NCBI GenBank assembly: GCA_026417135.1
Contig: JAOADV010000003.1
Location: 114,255-178,254, forward strand
Origin: Ignavibacteria bacterium
GTDB taxonomy: Bacteria; Bacteroidota; Ignavibacteria; Kapaibacteriales; UBA2268
DNA: 64,000 bases
Reading direction: 5' to 3'
Shown here: positions 17,486 to 26,820 of the stretch, piece after piece
Numbering within the stretch: the first letter of the stretch is position 1
Layout of the letters: each line of letters opens with the position of its first letter
Notes under the pieces: model-generated
What the model saw: the letters and a program-made list of their open reading frames with translations, nothing else
What the model was told of the DNA's origin: nothing
The model's database searches: none
Position numbers and translations under genes: made by a program

Positions 17486-18738
17486 AGGCTTACCTTTTTT
17501 AATTTAAAAAAAAGCATAGCAAGTGCTTCGCCAACGCTCCTTTCACGATTAATAAATCTATCGGCACCAAACCCAAATCGTTTGACAGTTACACCATCTT
17601 CGGTAGCTAAGCCAATAAAAACTGTACCAACTGGCTTTTGAGGTGAACCACCAGTCGGTCCTGCAATTCCCGTTATGCTTATTCCATATGTCGAACCAAA
17701 AATATTCCTAACATTGCTGGCCATCTCGTGTGCAGTTTGCTCACTTACAGCACCAAATTGGAGTAGAGTTTCCCGATTGACACCTAACAAATTTATTTTT
17801 ACATCATTGCTATAAGCGATAATTCCACCCAAAAAGTAATTACTACTTCCCGAAACACTTGTAAACTCAGCCCCTAAGAGCCCACCCGTACAAGATTCGG
17901 CAACGGATACTGTTTCGTTACGTTCAGCTAAAATCTTTCCTATCGCTTCGCTTAAAGTAGATTCGCCTTCCCCATAAACAAAATCGCCAATCCTTTCGTA
18001 AATAAATTTTTTCACCACATCAATCTCCTTCATTGCGTCATCGTAACCCATTTCTTTTGCTTCGACACGTAATTTAACTCCTTTATACGATGGAAGGTAT
18101 GCCAAATTAATGCGACCCAAAAGTTCTTCGATCCCTCGAAGTTTCGAAACAATTGCACTTTCCGTGATTCCACAAGTTTGTATAATTTGAAAAACGTGTA
18201 AGTCCTTCTCTTTTTCTGCCTCTTCTTTTACAAGTGGAAGAACAAAGTTCAACATAATATTCTGCATCTCTTTTGGAACACCGGGTAACGCAACGACAAC
18301 CTTTCCTTCGCGTTTGAAAAGTAAACCTGGAGCTGTACCAACTTCATTTCTAAGTGGCACACAAGTTTTTGGAATATAAGCCAAACTTTTGTTAATATCC
18401 GAAACCTCTTCGATACCACGCTTTGCCAAAAAGTCCGTTATCCAACGAAATACTTCTTCCGAAAAAATCAAGGTATCTTCAAAAAAATTCGTCAACGCTG
18501 GTTTTGTCAAATCATCTACTGTTGGACCCAACCCACCAGTTATTAGCACAATATCAGATTCAGAATAAAGTCTTCGAAGTGCATCGACAATAGAATTTAT
18601 ATCGTCCCTTACGGTAACTTGCTCAATTATATAAGCACCAAGTTCCACACATCTACTGGCTATCCAAGCAGAATTCGTGTCGACAACTTGACCAATGCAA
18701 ATTTCATCTCCAACCGACAAAACAGAAACACGAAGCAT
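17482..18738 (-). CDS. cinA: CinA family nicotinamide-nucleotide amidohydrolase / competence-damage protein
   Basis: A 418-residue full-length CinA. The N-terminal MoCF/COG1058 domain (1-170) carries VSVGDEICIGQVVDTNSAWI and LITGGLGPTVDDLTK and is linked to ADP-ribose pyrophosphatase activity. The C-terminal CinA domain (about 260-418) has VSVAESCTGGLLGAEFTSV and GGIIAYSN and deamidates nicotinamide mononucleotide for NAD recycling. It sits between glmM (3-base gap) and tsaD (4-base overlap). No recA is nearby, unlike the competence operons of Firmicutes. Confidence 0.95.
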   Translation of the reverse strand: MLRVSVLSVGDEICIGQVVDTNSAWIASRCVELGAYIIEQVTVRDDINSIVDALRRLYSESDIVLITGGLGPTVDDLTKPALTNFFEDTLIFSEEVFRWITDFLAKRGIEEVSDINKSLAYIPKTCVPLRNEVGTAPGLLFKREGKVVVALPGVPKEMQNIMLNFVLPLVKEEAEKEKDLHVFQIIQTCGITESAIVSKLRGIEELLGRINLAYLPSYKGVKLRVEAKEMGYDDAMKEIDVVKKFIYERIGDFVYGEGESTLSEAIGKILAERNETVSVAESCTGGLLGAEFTSVSGSSNYFLGGIIAYSNDVKINLLGVNRETLLQFGAVSEQTAHEMASNVRNIFGSTYGISITGIAGPTGGSPQKPVGTVFIGLATEDGVTVKRFGFGADRFINRERSVGEALAMLFFKLKKVSL

Positions 18739-18741
18739 AAC

Positions 18742-20115
18742 CTATAATCCAAAAGTCTTCGAAACAAGACGATATAAACTGGAAAATTCATTTTCAGTAT
18801 TTGTTTCGAAAGCTATTCTTACTAATGGTTCAGTATTGGACTTTCGAATATGGAGGAAACCACCATCAAAATTTATTCTAAATCCATCTTCAGTATTTAC
18901 ATCAAGCATACTTACTTTCAAAGAGGAAATAATTTGTTCAACAGCTTCATCCAAATTTTCGCTTGTCTGAATTTTCAGCTTTTTCATAAAAGTTTTTGGA
19001 AATTCATCGAGAATATGCGATAAAGGTTTCTTCTGTTTGGTAAGCAAGCTCAACATTAGCACAATTCCAACAAGTGAATCCCGACCGTAATGACAAGCTG
19101 GCAGAATAACCCCACCACTGCCTTCCCCTCCCACTACTGCTCTACACTCCCTCATTTTTTCGACGACATTAACTTCGCCCACTGGGGAGCGAACAACTTC
19201 AAGTCCGTATTTTCTTGCTACAAAATCAACAAGGGAAGTAGTCGAAAAATTAACCACAACACAATTGCTTTGCGGATAGAAATATTCAAGAAACTGAGAA
19301 ACGAATAATACCGCAAGAACAATGGTCATTTCTTCCCATACTGGTGTTCCATTTTCATCAATCAAAACCAAACGGTCAGCATCTGGGTCGACAGCAAAAC
19401 CAATATCAGCCCTTTGTTCTTTTACAACTTTCGAAAGACCTTCAAGATTTTCTGGTATTGGTTCTGGATTGTGTACAAATTCACCGTTGCCATTGCAATT
19501 AAGTTCAACAACATCGCAATTCAATTCTCTTAATAGTTTAGGAATAATAGTAGAGCCAGATGAATTTATTGCATCGACTACAACTTTAAAATTTCTTGCT
19601 CTTATCTCATCCAAAATTGTAGTGTCTTTGAAAATAGGTAATCCCAATACTTTGTTAATATGTTCTTCGAGCGGGTTATGTAGAATTTGTACAGTCGAGC
19701 TACTATCCTTCGAGCATTTAAAAACGCAAGAATCCACAATCTCGAAAAGCTTTCGATTCTGATATTTGTTTAAACAAATTCCTTCTTCACCTAAAAACTT
19801 CAATCCATTCCATTCTTGTGTATTATGTGATGCAGTGATGGAAATCCCACCACTTGCTTTTAAATTCTTTACAAGAACTTGTATTGTTGGAGTAGGAGCA
19901 ATACCTACTAAAACAACATTTCTGTTCATCGAAAGAAGTACTCCTGTAATCATCTTTTCAATCCAGAAGCCAGATTTTCTTCCGTCTCGACCAACAATAA
20001 TATCTCCTTCGGGTAAAATATCGGTAAATGCTGTAACATAATTAGATACAACTGCGGGAGTTAGCGAAGTTCCCACTATACCTCTTACTCCAGAAATCGA
20101 CCTAACTAAATCCAT
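18742..20115 (-). CDS. glmM: Phosphoglucosamine mutase (phosphohexomutase family)
   Basis: A 457-residue alpha-D-phosphohexomutase. It starts with the family hallmark SISGVRGIVGTSLTP. The phosphorylated serine is Ser96 in ITASHNTQEWNGLKF, the metal loop is DPDADRLVLID, the sugar loop is VGGEGSGGV, and the phosphate-binding loop is RKSNTEPLVRI. GlmM makes glucosamine-1-phosphate for peptidoglycan and LPS. The exact sugar (GlcN versus Man/Glc) cannot be proven from sequence; the SGVRG start favours GlmM or the closely related archaeal/FCB type. It is the first gene of the operon with cinA and tsaD, and a perfect -7 element lies upstream at 20141-20148. Confidence 0.88.
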   Translation of the reverse strand: MDLVRSISGVRGIVGTSLTPAVVSNYVTAFTDILPEGDIIVGRDGRKSGFWIEKMITGVLLSMNRNVVLVGIAPTPTIQVLVKNLKASGGISITASHNTQEWNGLKFLGEEGICLNKYQNRKLFEIVDSCVFKCSKDSSSTVQILHNPLEEHINKVLGLPIFKDTTILDEIRARNFKVVVDAINSSGSTIIPKLLRELNCDVVELNCNGNGEFVHNPEPIPENLEGLSKVVKEQRADIGFAVDPDADRLVLIDENGTPVWEEMTIVLAVLFVSQFLEYFYPQSNCVVVNFSTTSLVDFVARKYGLEVVRSPVGEVNVVEKMRECRAVVGGEGSGGVILPACHYGRDSLVGIVLMLSLLTKQKKPLSHILDEFPKTFMKKLKIQTSENLDEAVEQIISSLKVSMLDVNTEDGFRINFDGGFLHIRKSNTEPLVRIAFETNTENEFSSLYRLVSKTFGL

Positions 20116-20140
20116 TTCATTTAGAAAAAAATTGAAAAAA

Positions 20141-20148
20141 CAAAATTA
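20141..20148 (-). promoter_or_regulatory. -7 promoter element (TAATTTTG) of glmM-cinA-tsaD
   Basis: Minus-strand TAATTTTG, an exact TAnnTTTG match, 25 bases before the glmM ATG. No TTG was seen at the -33 distance. Confidence 0.55.
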
Positions 20149-20179
20149 CGTCAATTAATACGTAAAAATGTAAAAACTG

Positions 20180-20644
20180 ATGGATAAAGAAAAAATTTTA
20201 CAAGTTGCAAACCTTATTCTGAGAATCTTTATTGGATTTATACTGATTTACGCTTCAATTGGTAAAATCGAAGACCCTAACCTTTTCGCCAAAGAAATTT
20301 CAAATTACCGACTTCTGCCGGAATTCCTTTCGAAAACCATTGCAATTATCCTACCTTGGATTGAATTGACCTTAGGAGTCCTTCTAATCTTCGGAATTAG
20401 GATTCAAACAAGCTCTTTCCTTACTTTTCTCCTATTTACCGTCTTTACAGCTGGTATCCTTTCGGCGCTTGCAAGAGGTTTGAATATTAATTGTGGTTGC
20501 TTTGCTTATAGCTCTGAACCAATAAGCTGGAAAAAAATTTTAGAAAACTTTGGACTAATACTTGCAACAATATATCTTTTTTTGTTCCCCAAAACGATTC
20601 TTTCGCTTGAAAATTTAAACAAAGACCTTGAGTCGGATAGGTGA
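20180..20644 (+). CDS. MauE/DoxX-like redox-associated membrane protein
   Basis: A 154-residue protein with four predicted transmembrane helices. RIFIGFILIYASIGKIEDP is the standard DoxX/MauE opening (helix followed by S.GK..DP), and NINCGCF holds a Cys-Gly-Cys pair before the fourth helix, typical of MauE-like proteins thought to handle membrane thiol redox or methylamine dehydrogenase maturation. No mau genes are present, so a general quinone/thiol redox role is inferred. Its stop overlaps the comF GTG start (GTGA), so the two are coupled. It is divergent from glmM. Confidence 0.8.
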   Translation: MDKEKILQVANLILRIFIGFILIYASIGKIEDPNLFAKEISNYRLLPEFLSKTIAIILPWIELTLGVLLIFGIRIQTSSFLTFLLFTVFTAGILSALARGLNINCGCFAYSSEPISWKKILENFGLILATIYLFLFPKTILSLENLNKDLESDR

Positions 20645-21348
20645 AAATTTTTAAAGAGATTTTCGATTCATTTAACTTTATACTTGCACCTCCAATTTGT
20701 GTAATTTGTAATGAAATAATAGATTCACAAAGTTGGGAATCTTCGCACATTTGTCCAAACTGCTTCGACAACCTACCTAAACCTTTGGAAAGTTCACAAA
20801 TTCTTGAAAGATTTAAAAAAAATTTTAAAGGCTCACCATTTAGTTATGCCTTTTCATTGTATGATTCCTCGAATGACCAAAATTATCTAAAATTAATTCA
20901 CCTTTTAAAATACTCAAAGTTTAAATCCTTGGGTAATTTTTTAGGAATGCAACTTGGAAAAATAATTCTTTCCGTGCTGAAAGAAAAGAATACCAAAATT
21001 GACGCAATTTTACCTGTTCCAATTCATAACGCCCGAAAAAGAGAACGAGGCTTTAACCAGTCCGAAATCATTTCGCAAGCAATATCGAAGGTAACAAATA
21101 TACCTTCGATAAACTTACTAAGACGCAATCGTTATACAAATAGTCAAACTGAGCTGGATTTAGAGAAAAGAATCGCCAACTTAAATAATGCTTTCGAATT
21201 ATTAGAAAAGAAGGAAAAAATCGAGAAGAAAACATTTTTATTAATCGACGATGTAATAACTTCGGGCTCAACTTTATACAACTGTGCTATTCCATTGTTA
21301 AATGCCGGTGCAGAAAATCTTTATTTAGCCGTGTTAACCACTGCTTAA
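20641..21348 (+). CDS. ComF family phosphoribosyltransferase-like protein
   Basis: A 235-residue protein with a GTG start coupled to the preceding gene. The N-terminal zinc-binding region has CVICNEI and CPNCFDNLP. The central part has LLKYSKFKSLG and IHNARKRERGFNQSEIIS, and the PRPP-binding motif is FLLIDDVITSGSTLYNC near residue 200. ComF/GntX/YhgH proteins are associated with DNA uptake and recycling, but their reaction is unproven. Its last 15 bases overlap the convergent GH13-like gene. No other competence genes are adjacent. Confidence 0.92.
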   Translation: MKIFKEIFDSFNFILAPPICVICNEIIDSQSWESSHICPNCFDNLPKPLESSQILERFKKNFKGSPFSYAFSLYDSSNDQNYLKLIHLLKYSKFKSLGNFLGMQLGKIILSVLKEKNTKIDAILPVPIHNARKRERGFNQSEIISQAISKVTNIPSINLLRRNRYTNSQTELDLEKRIANLNNAFELLEKKEKIEKKTFLLIDDVITSGSTLYNCAIPLLNAGAENLYLAVLTTA

Positions 21349-23196
21349 GGCTCTGACCCACAGAGCATAACCGTATCCCGGAAGAACAAAGGCACCTTCA
21401 TTATCTACACAAATGTCGCCGAATTCCAAACGAAAACTTGCCGAGAAAGGATTTCCAATATCCAAGGTAAACTTCGAAAAGCCCTCGCTAAAATTCCCGA
21501 CAACCAATATTTCAAACAAATGGCTTTTACGGAGATAAGATAGAACGTTAACATTATTGGTTTTTACCGAAAAGAGTTCATACTCAAAGAAACTAACTGA
21601 ATTAACCCTATATTTTTCAATAAGTTCATTCACTACTTTAATAAATTTAACTAAGTTCTCCCCATTCCAATTCATACTTAGAGCAGAAAAAAGAGGTAAC
21701 TTTTCTGGAGGATATTCTTTAAGTTCATTTTCCGTAAAACAAAGACCAGTATTATATGGGGTTGAATCGCAAATCTCGAACCCTGAAAGAATAAAACGAA
21801 TTCCGGGCAAAAAGGAATTAAAAGTCCAAACTAATTTGCTAAAATCGCAACCTAACTTGCTCGCACGAGGGGTATTATGAGTTTCGGGAGCTAAGAAAAA
21901 AGGTAATGGATAATTCTTTTTTTCAATTTTTTCGATGATTTCTTTCAACCCTTTTGGCTCAGCTTGAACGAACGGTAAATATCCAAGAGTCGCATTGTAT
22001 CCATTTTCTACCGAATCATTTGTGATGTTAAAATTTTCCTCCCAAAAGATAAAATCAGACTTAGTCTCTCTTGCCGTTTTTAAAATTTTAGTTAATAATT
22101 CTTTCGGAATTGCGTGTCCCATATCAATCATTGCCCCATCAATTTCAAAATTTGAAATATAATAAGGTATCAATTGGGCAAGGAAATTCCATAAGTCATC
22201 AAGCTTTTTACCTTCGTTTAACAACGCTTCCGCATACATTCTTACAGTGTTGTAAGCAATATAATTGAAAGAGGAATGCTCGAAATAACGAAAATATGTA
22301 ATATCCGTCCACGGAGGTTGTTTATCATCTGGGGGCCAATCAGCAAAGGCATTTGGGACAGTAACACGCTTACCATCGGTTAAAATTCCAACTAAATTTT
22401 CATTTTCATAAAAAACTTTATTTGGTATCTCAGTAAATAAACCTATGTATTCTTTTGGAGGTGGAATTAAATTAGAAAAATCTTCTTTCGCAACTGCATC
22501 GCAAATTTCTTTCAGTTCCTTTTCAGAAAAACGAGGTGGTAGCAAAGAATTCTCTTTTACGACTTCTTCCGAAACCCAGTAAAACCAGTTTGGCTTCTCC
22601 AAAGCAAGTTCGCTATCTAAACTTGCAGTCCTTAATACAAATTCAAGCACAACTTTTATCCCGAGCAGATGACAAGCTTCTACAAACGCTTTAAAATGGA
22701 TTTCGACGGGCAAATTCAAAAATGGCTCGGCAAGCCGTTCATCCAATTTTAAAGGATTCTTACAAGCATAAGGAGAACCAAGATTTCCCTTTTTCCTAAA
22801 TGTTCCAATCTTTGTTATAGGTAATAAATAGATTATCTCTACACCTAAGTTTTTTAAGTATGGTAGAATCGCTATAGTCTTTAGAAAAGTTCCAGTTTCG
22901 AAAAAGCCATTTTCCAAAGGATTTAAATTAATTTTCCCATCCCCGTCGTGGTCGTAAGCAGTAGTGTAACGAACCAACATCGAGTAAACGATTGGGTTAG
23001 AACTGATAGCTTGTTCATTATTGTTAAAATCCAGTATTTTGTTAAAAGATTGAACAAAAAAATCTTTTGGGTTTAGGTCGAAAATTTCTCCAAATTTAGC
23101 ATTATCTAACCAAATACCCGGGATGAAATAATTCTTTGGTTTAAAAGAAAGATTTTTTAGTTCCTTGTATAACTTTTCTAACGACTCTTTGACCAT
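21334..23196 (-). CDS. GH13-like (alpha-amylase family) protein with altered catalytic motifs
   Basis: A 620-residue protein with the TIM-barrel pattern of alpha-amylase family proteins. LPYLKNLGVEIIYLLPI (about 112-127) is the early barrel motif, LGIKVVLEFVLR is region I, FEIDGAMIDMGH has the nucleophile-equivalent Asp358, DFIFWEEN has Glu386 or Glu387 as acid/base, and PETHNTPR is region IV. Two canonical residues differ: the Arg two places before the nucleophile is Met356, and the third catalytic Asp is Asn441. A DHDGDGKIN segment (82-90) could bind calcium. There is no signal peptide, so it is cytoplasmic. The FVLR...KPNWFYW stretch is reminiscent of GlgE-type maltosyltransferases. Activity is uncertain. 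Confidence 0.75.
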   Translation of the reverse strand: MVKESLEKLYKELKNLSFKPKNYFIPGIWLDNAKFGEIFDLNPKDFFVQSFNKILDFNNNEQAISSNPIVYSMLVRYTTAYDHDGDGKINLNPLENGFFETGTFLKTIAILPYLKNLGVEIIYLLPITKIGTFRKKGNLGSPYACKNPLKLDERLAEPFLNLPVEIHFKAFVEACHLLGIKVVLEFVLRTASLDSELALEKPNWFYWVSEEVVKENSLLPPRFSEKELKEICDAVAKEDFSNLIPPPKEYIGLFTEIPNKVFYENENLVGILTDGKRVTVPNAFADWPPDDKQPPWTDITYFRYFEHSSFNYIAYNTVRMYAEALLNEGKKLDDLWNFLAQLIPYYISNFEIDGAMIDMGHAIPKELLTKILKTARETKSDFIFWEENFNITNDSVENGYNATLGYLPFVQAEPKGLKEIIEKIEKKNYPLPFFLAPETHNTPRASKLGCDFSKLVWTFNSFLPGIRFILSGFEICDSTPYNTGLCFTENELKEYPPEKLPLFSALSMNWNGENLVKFIKVVNELIEKYRVNSVSFFEYELFSVKTNNVNVLSYLRKSHLFEILVVGNFSEGFSKFTLDIGNPFSASFRLEFGDICVDNEGAFVLPGYGYALWVRALSSG

Positions 23197-23261
23197 AATT
23201 TTAAGCTATAAAACACAAAACATAAAGATTCGTCAAATTAAATTATTAAATTTATTAAATT

Positions 23262-25061
23262 ATGTCAATTTTAAATATAATATTCCTAATTGTATGCTTA
23301 CTTATTCCTAAAGAATACATTCATTCTCAAACAGTTCAAACTGAAAAGCTAAAACTTGCTCAATCGTACGAAAAGATAGGCGAATTCGCAAAAGCGGAGA
23401 CAATATATCAAGAACTTTACAATTTCGATAAGTCCAAACGTGAATATTTCGATGGATTAGTTCGGTGCAAAAAGGCATTGAATAAATTTTCCGAGTTAAT
23501 CCCACTTATCGAGGAACAACTTCAAAAATCAAGAAAAAGCGACTTGCTTATTTTAGGGGGAGAAATATATTGGCGACTTGGTAATACCGAAAAAGCAACA
23601 AACTACTGGAACGAAGCAATTAAACTAAAACCTAAGCAAGATAGCTTATACTTTTACTTATCGGAAGTGCAAAGTAATCTTAAACTTTTTGATAAAGCAA
23701 TAGAAACTCTCGAATTAGCTCGAAAAAATATCTCCGATACATTATTTTCATACGAATTGGTTAAGCTTTATTTTATCACACAGAACTACGAAAAGCTCAT
23801 CGAAGAGACATTAACAGTTTTCCATAGGACAAATAATCTCGCAAATGTCCAAGCCAACTTATCCTTTGTGCTCGAAAATAAAGAAGCTAGACAAATAATC
23901 GAGACTAAACTAAGGCAGCCAAAAAAAGGAATGGAATACCAGTACATACTCCTTTATGCTTGGTATTTGTATTCAATCAAAGATTATTCAAATGCATTAA
24001 AAAAGTATATTGAGCTCGACGAATACATAAAAGCCGATGGTTACGAAGTCTTTAAGTTTACCCAAACTGCACTTAACGATAACGAATTCGACATATCCAT
24101 AAAGGCGTGTGAGTATATTATCTCATTAGGGAAGAAATCACCCTATTTCCAAAATGCAATATTGGGCTTAGCAAAGGCAATCGATAGAAAAGCAACTTTA
24201 TCGACTTCTCTGGATAAAAAGTTAATTAACGATGTAATTGACAAATACAATTTTGCTCTCAATCAATTACCAGCGGGGAGTTCATTCTATTTCGAGACCC
24301 TTTTTAGAATCGCGGAACTCAAGACTTATTACCTGTATGAATTTAGCAGTGCGGAAAAAACATTAGAAGAAATTGTAAAAAAAAGATATGGGCCTCTTAT
24401 TTGGAAAAGCAATCTTTTACTTGCTGACATCAAATTATTTAATTATAACTACGATAAAGCTTTAAAAATGTACAAGGAAACTTTTAATTCATTGAAACAC
24501 AGCAAACCTCTTGAATATTATATTGCAACACAAAAAATTGCAAAACTTTACTATTATACTGCTAAAATCGATTCATCCCTATATTACTATTCAATACTTT
24601 TGGAAGATTCCCCACCCGAATTTGCAAGCGAAGCTTTAGCAAGTAGTATATTCATAGAAAATAATAAACAATACAATCAAGCACTTTCCTACATCGCAAA
24701 ATCGGATTTGTTATTGGAAATAAACAAAATTGATTCTTCCAACTATTTCTTACAACTTGCAAAAGAAAAATCCGAAGGGACCTATCTCGAAGAATACTCA
24801 ACAAAAAGAATCATAAAAAATCTGTTTGCAATGAATTTGTTTGTCGAAACAGAAAATTTAGCTAATGAATTTCTTCGAAAATACCCCGAATCTATCCATT
24901 CCGATGAAATACTTTTCTACTTAGGTTATTCCCAATTTAAACAAGATAAAAAAGTAGAGGCGATATCTACCTTTACAAACCTTTTGATGAAATTCCCTCG
25001 TTCTATCTTCAACCCAAAGGCAAGGGATTTGATAAAGCAATTAAGAGATAGAGACAGTTAA
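23262..25061 (+). CDS. Exported TPR-repeat protein
   Basis: A 599-residue protein with an N-terminal signal peptide (MSILNIIFLIVCLLIPKE) and many tetratricopeptide-type helical pairs through its length. Clear units include KLAQSYEKIGEFAKAETIYQ near the start, EIYWRLGNTEKATNYWNEAI, and FYLGYSQFKQDKKVEAISTF near the end. Such proteins scaffold protein complexes in the periplasm or outer membrane, and many in the FCB group accompany type IX secretion or cell-envelope assembly. There is no catalytic motif and no clear partner gene; it is convergent with ppx (4-bp overlap). Confidence 0.82.
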   Translation: MSILNIIFLIVCLLIPKEYIHSQTVQTEKLKLAQSYEKIGEFAKAETIYQELYNFDKSKREYFDGLVRCKKALNKFSELIPLIEEQLQKSRKSDLLILGGEIYWRLGNTEKATNYWNEAIKLKPKQDSLYFYLSEVQSNLKLFDKAIETLELARKNISDTLFSYELVKLYFITQNYEKLIEETLTVFHRTNNLANVQANLSFVLENKEARQIIETKLRQPKKGMEYQYILLYAWYLYSIKDYSNALKKYIELDEYIKADGYEVFKFTQTALNDNEFDISIKACEYIISLGKKSPYFQNAILGLAKAIDRKATLSTSLDKKLINDVIDKYNFALNQLPAGSSFYFETLFRIAELKTYYLYEFSSAEKTLEEIVKKRYGPLIWKSNLLLADIKLFNYNYDKALKMYKETFNSLKHSKPLEYYIATQKIAKLYYYTAKIDSSLYYYSILLEDSPPEFASEALASSIFIENNKQYNQALSYIAKSDLLLEINKIDSSNYFLQLAKEKSEGTYLEEYSTKRIIKNLFAMNLFVETENLANEFLRKYPESIHSDEILFYLGYSQFKQDKKVEAISTFTNLLMKFPRSIFNPKARDLIKQLRDRDS

Positions 25062-25966
25062 CCACTTTGTTGGCTTAGGAATTTTTTCAATACCCCATAC
25101 CTAAGCCCTCTATCGCTTACGGTTACCCCATCCAATTTAAACAGCTTGCAGAAAATTTCTAAAATTAAGGTGCCAGCAAAAATAACATCAGCACGAAATT
25201 GTGGTATATTGAATTTTGCAACAATATTTTCGACTGTGTTTGCTTGAAACTGCTCTCTTGCCCAAACAATTTCATCAAACTTCAAAAAATATCGATGTAC
25301 CTTGGAAGAATCATAATACTTCAACCCTTGAACAACCATCGCAATAGTTGTTGGTGTCCCAGCAACAGCATACACATTCTGGATTATGCATTCATTCATA
25401 ATGGGAATAAAAGCATCCACTATTTCTCTTTTCCCAAGTTCAATCATTTCATTAGTAGGAGGATGATTTCGGAAAAATCTTTCAGTCAACCACACCACAC
25501 CCATCCGGATAGACTTTTGATAAAGTATCTTTTTGTTTGTTCCAGCAACGATTTCAGTGCTACCACCACCAATATCCAAAACAACTGAATAATCCTCGGT
25601 TTCGACAGTACCAATAAAACTCAGATACGCTTCCTCTTCGCCACTAATAATTTGAATATTTGTTCCTAACAGTTTCTCGAATCTTTCTTGAACCTCCAAC
25701 GAATTGTTTGCATCACGAAACGAAGCAGTCCCAACACATAAGACTTTGTCAACATTATTTGTTTGAATAATTTCCAAATAATCTTTCAAAACTTCTTCGG
25801 TTCGGCGAATAGCACTTGTAGAAATTTTGTTATTCTGTGAAATCTTTTCCCCAAGTCTGGGAATACTGTGGTAATCACCTAAAACGCGAATATGTCCTTC
25901 GGCAGTTAATTCGGCAAGCAACATCAAAACAGTATTTGTTCCGATATCGATAGAAGCAATCTTCAT
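25058..25966 (-). CDS. ppx: Ppx/GppA family exopolyphosphatase
   Basis: A 302-residue ASKHA-fold phosphatase. The first phosphate loop is IDIGTNTVLMLLAE, the second is VVLDIGGGSTEIVAG, and GEEEAYLSFIGT is the conserved EE active-site segment. SVSDRGLRYG at the C-terminus is the family's terminal motif. The family hydrolyses polyphosphate and/or pppGpp; at ~300 residues this is the short form without the HD-like C-terminal domain. It is the last gene of the seven-gene operon, 2 bases after prmA. Confidence 0.93.
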   Translation of the reverse strand: MKIASIDIGTNTVLMLLAELTAEGHIRVLGDYHSIPRLGEKISQNNKISTSAIRRTEEVLKDYLEIIQTNNVDKVLCVGTASFRDANNSLEVQERFEKLLGTNIQIISGEEEAYLSFIGTVETEDYSVVLDIGGGSTEIVAGTNKKILYQKSIRMGVVWLTERFFRNHPPTNEMIELGKREIVDAFIPIMNECIIQNVYAVAGTPTTIAMVVQGLKYYDSSKVHRYFLKFDEIVWAREQFQANTVENIVAKFNIPQFRADVIFAGTLILEIFCKLFKLDGVTVSDRGLRYGVLKKFLSQQSG

Positions 25967-25968
25967 TT

Positions 25969-26820
25969 TTATTCACCAATTTTGAAAGCAATTCCCATCC
26001 ATTCATTACTATATAAGATTTCAACAGGCGAAAACCCTACAAATTCTGCTTTTTTAAGAAACTCATCTTCATCGTAAATCAAAAGTCCGCTTGCCAAAAG
26101 AATACCATTCTTCCTTTGTAGGGAATCATAGAATTTACTAAAATTCCGAACTATCAAATCAATATTCAGATTTGCAAAAATACCGTCGCTTTCGGGCAAA
26201 TTCGGTATGAGGTCCAAATCTAATTCAACAACATCAACCCCAGTATCAATTGAATTTATAATCAAATTTTCATAAATATTCTGTATTGCCCAACTATTAT
26301 TATCCATAGCAAGCACTTCCTTAGCCCCCAATTTTTTGGCAAGTATTGCAAGAATTCCAGTTCCAGTTCCAACATCAATCCAGAAAGTATCGGGTAGAAT
26401 GTATTTTTCTGCTAATTTTATCATTAGTTGTGTCGTTGAATGATGGCCAGTGCCAAAGGACATTTTTGGGTCTATTAAAATTTCAATAGGGGCATTCGTT
26501 TCTCCTCTACGCCAGCTTGGACAAATTGCAATCCTTTCGGTAACCACTATCGGAGTTAGGGATTTTTCCCATTCTTCGTTCCAATTTTTCTCATTTATGA
26601 CTTCTACACTTTTTAACAAGATAAATGGGTCTATTGTCTTCAACTTTTCGAAAAATTTCTCGTGGTTAATTTTCTCCCAATCCGAGCTATTAAAGCAAAC
26701 TAACATTTGGTCGAACTTTTCTTCTATTCCCAAAATCGGATACTCGGACAATACAGCCGAAATCAAATCGAATAATTCTTCTTTTGTTTCCAGTACAACA
26801 TATACAAACTTATTCAACAT
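25969..26820 (-). CDS. prmA: Ribosomal protein L11 methyltransferase PrmA
   Basis: A 283-residue SAM-dependent methyltransferase. The PrmA signature [13 protein letters not shown] is followed by [20 protein letters not shown] (the SAM-binding loop) and [10 protein letters not shown], which takes the place of the N[IL] motif. The N-terminal ~100 residues form the L11-recognition domain. It trimethylates ribosomal protein L11. It overlaps the end of the preceding YyaL-type gene by 11 bases and is followed by ppx after 2 bases. Confidence 0.95.
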   Translation of the reverse strand: MLNKFVYVVLETKEELFDLISAVLSEYPILGIEEKFDQMLVCFNSSDWEKINHEKFFEKLKTIDPFILLKSVEVINEKNWNEEWEKSLTPIVVTERIAICPSWRRGETNAPIEILIDPKMSFGTGHHSTTQLMIKLAEKYILPDTFWIDVGTGTGILAILAKKLGAKEVLAMDNNSWAIQNIYENLIINSIDTGVDVVELDLDLIPNLPESDGIFANLNIDLIVRNFSKFYDSLQRKNGILLASGLLIYDEDEFLKKAEFVGFSPVEILYSNEWMGIAFKIGE

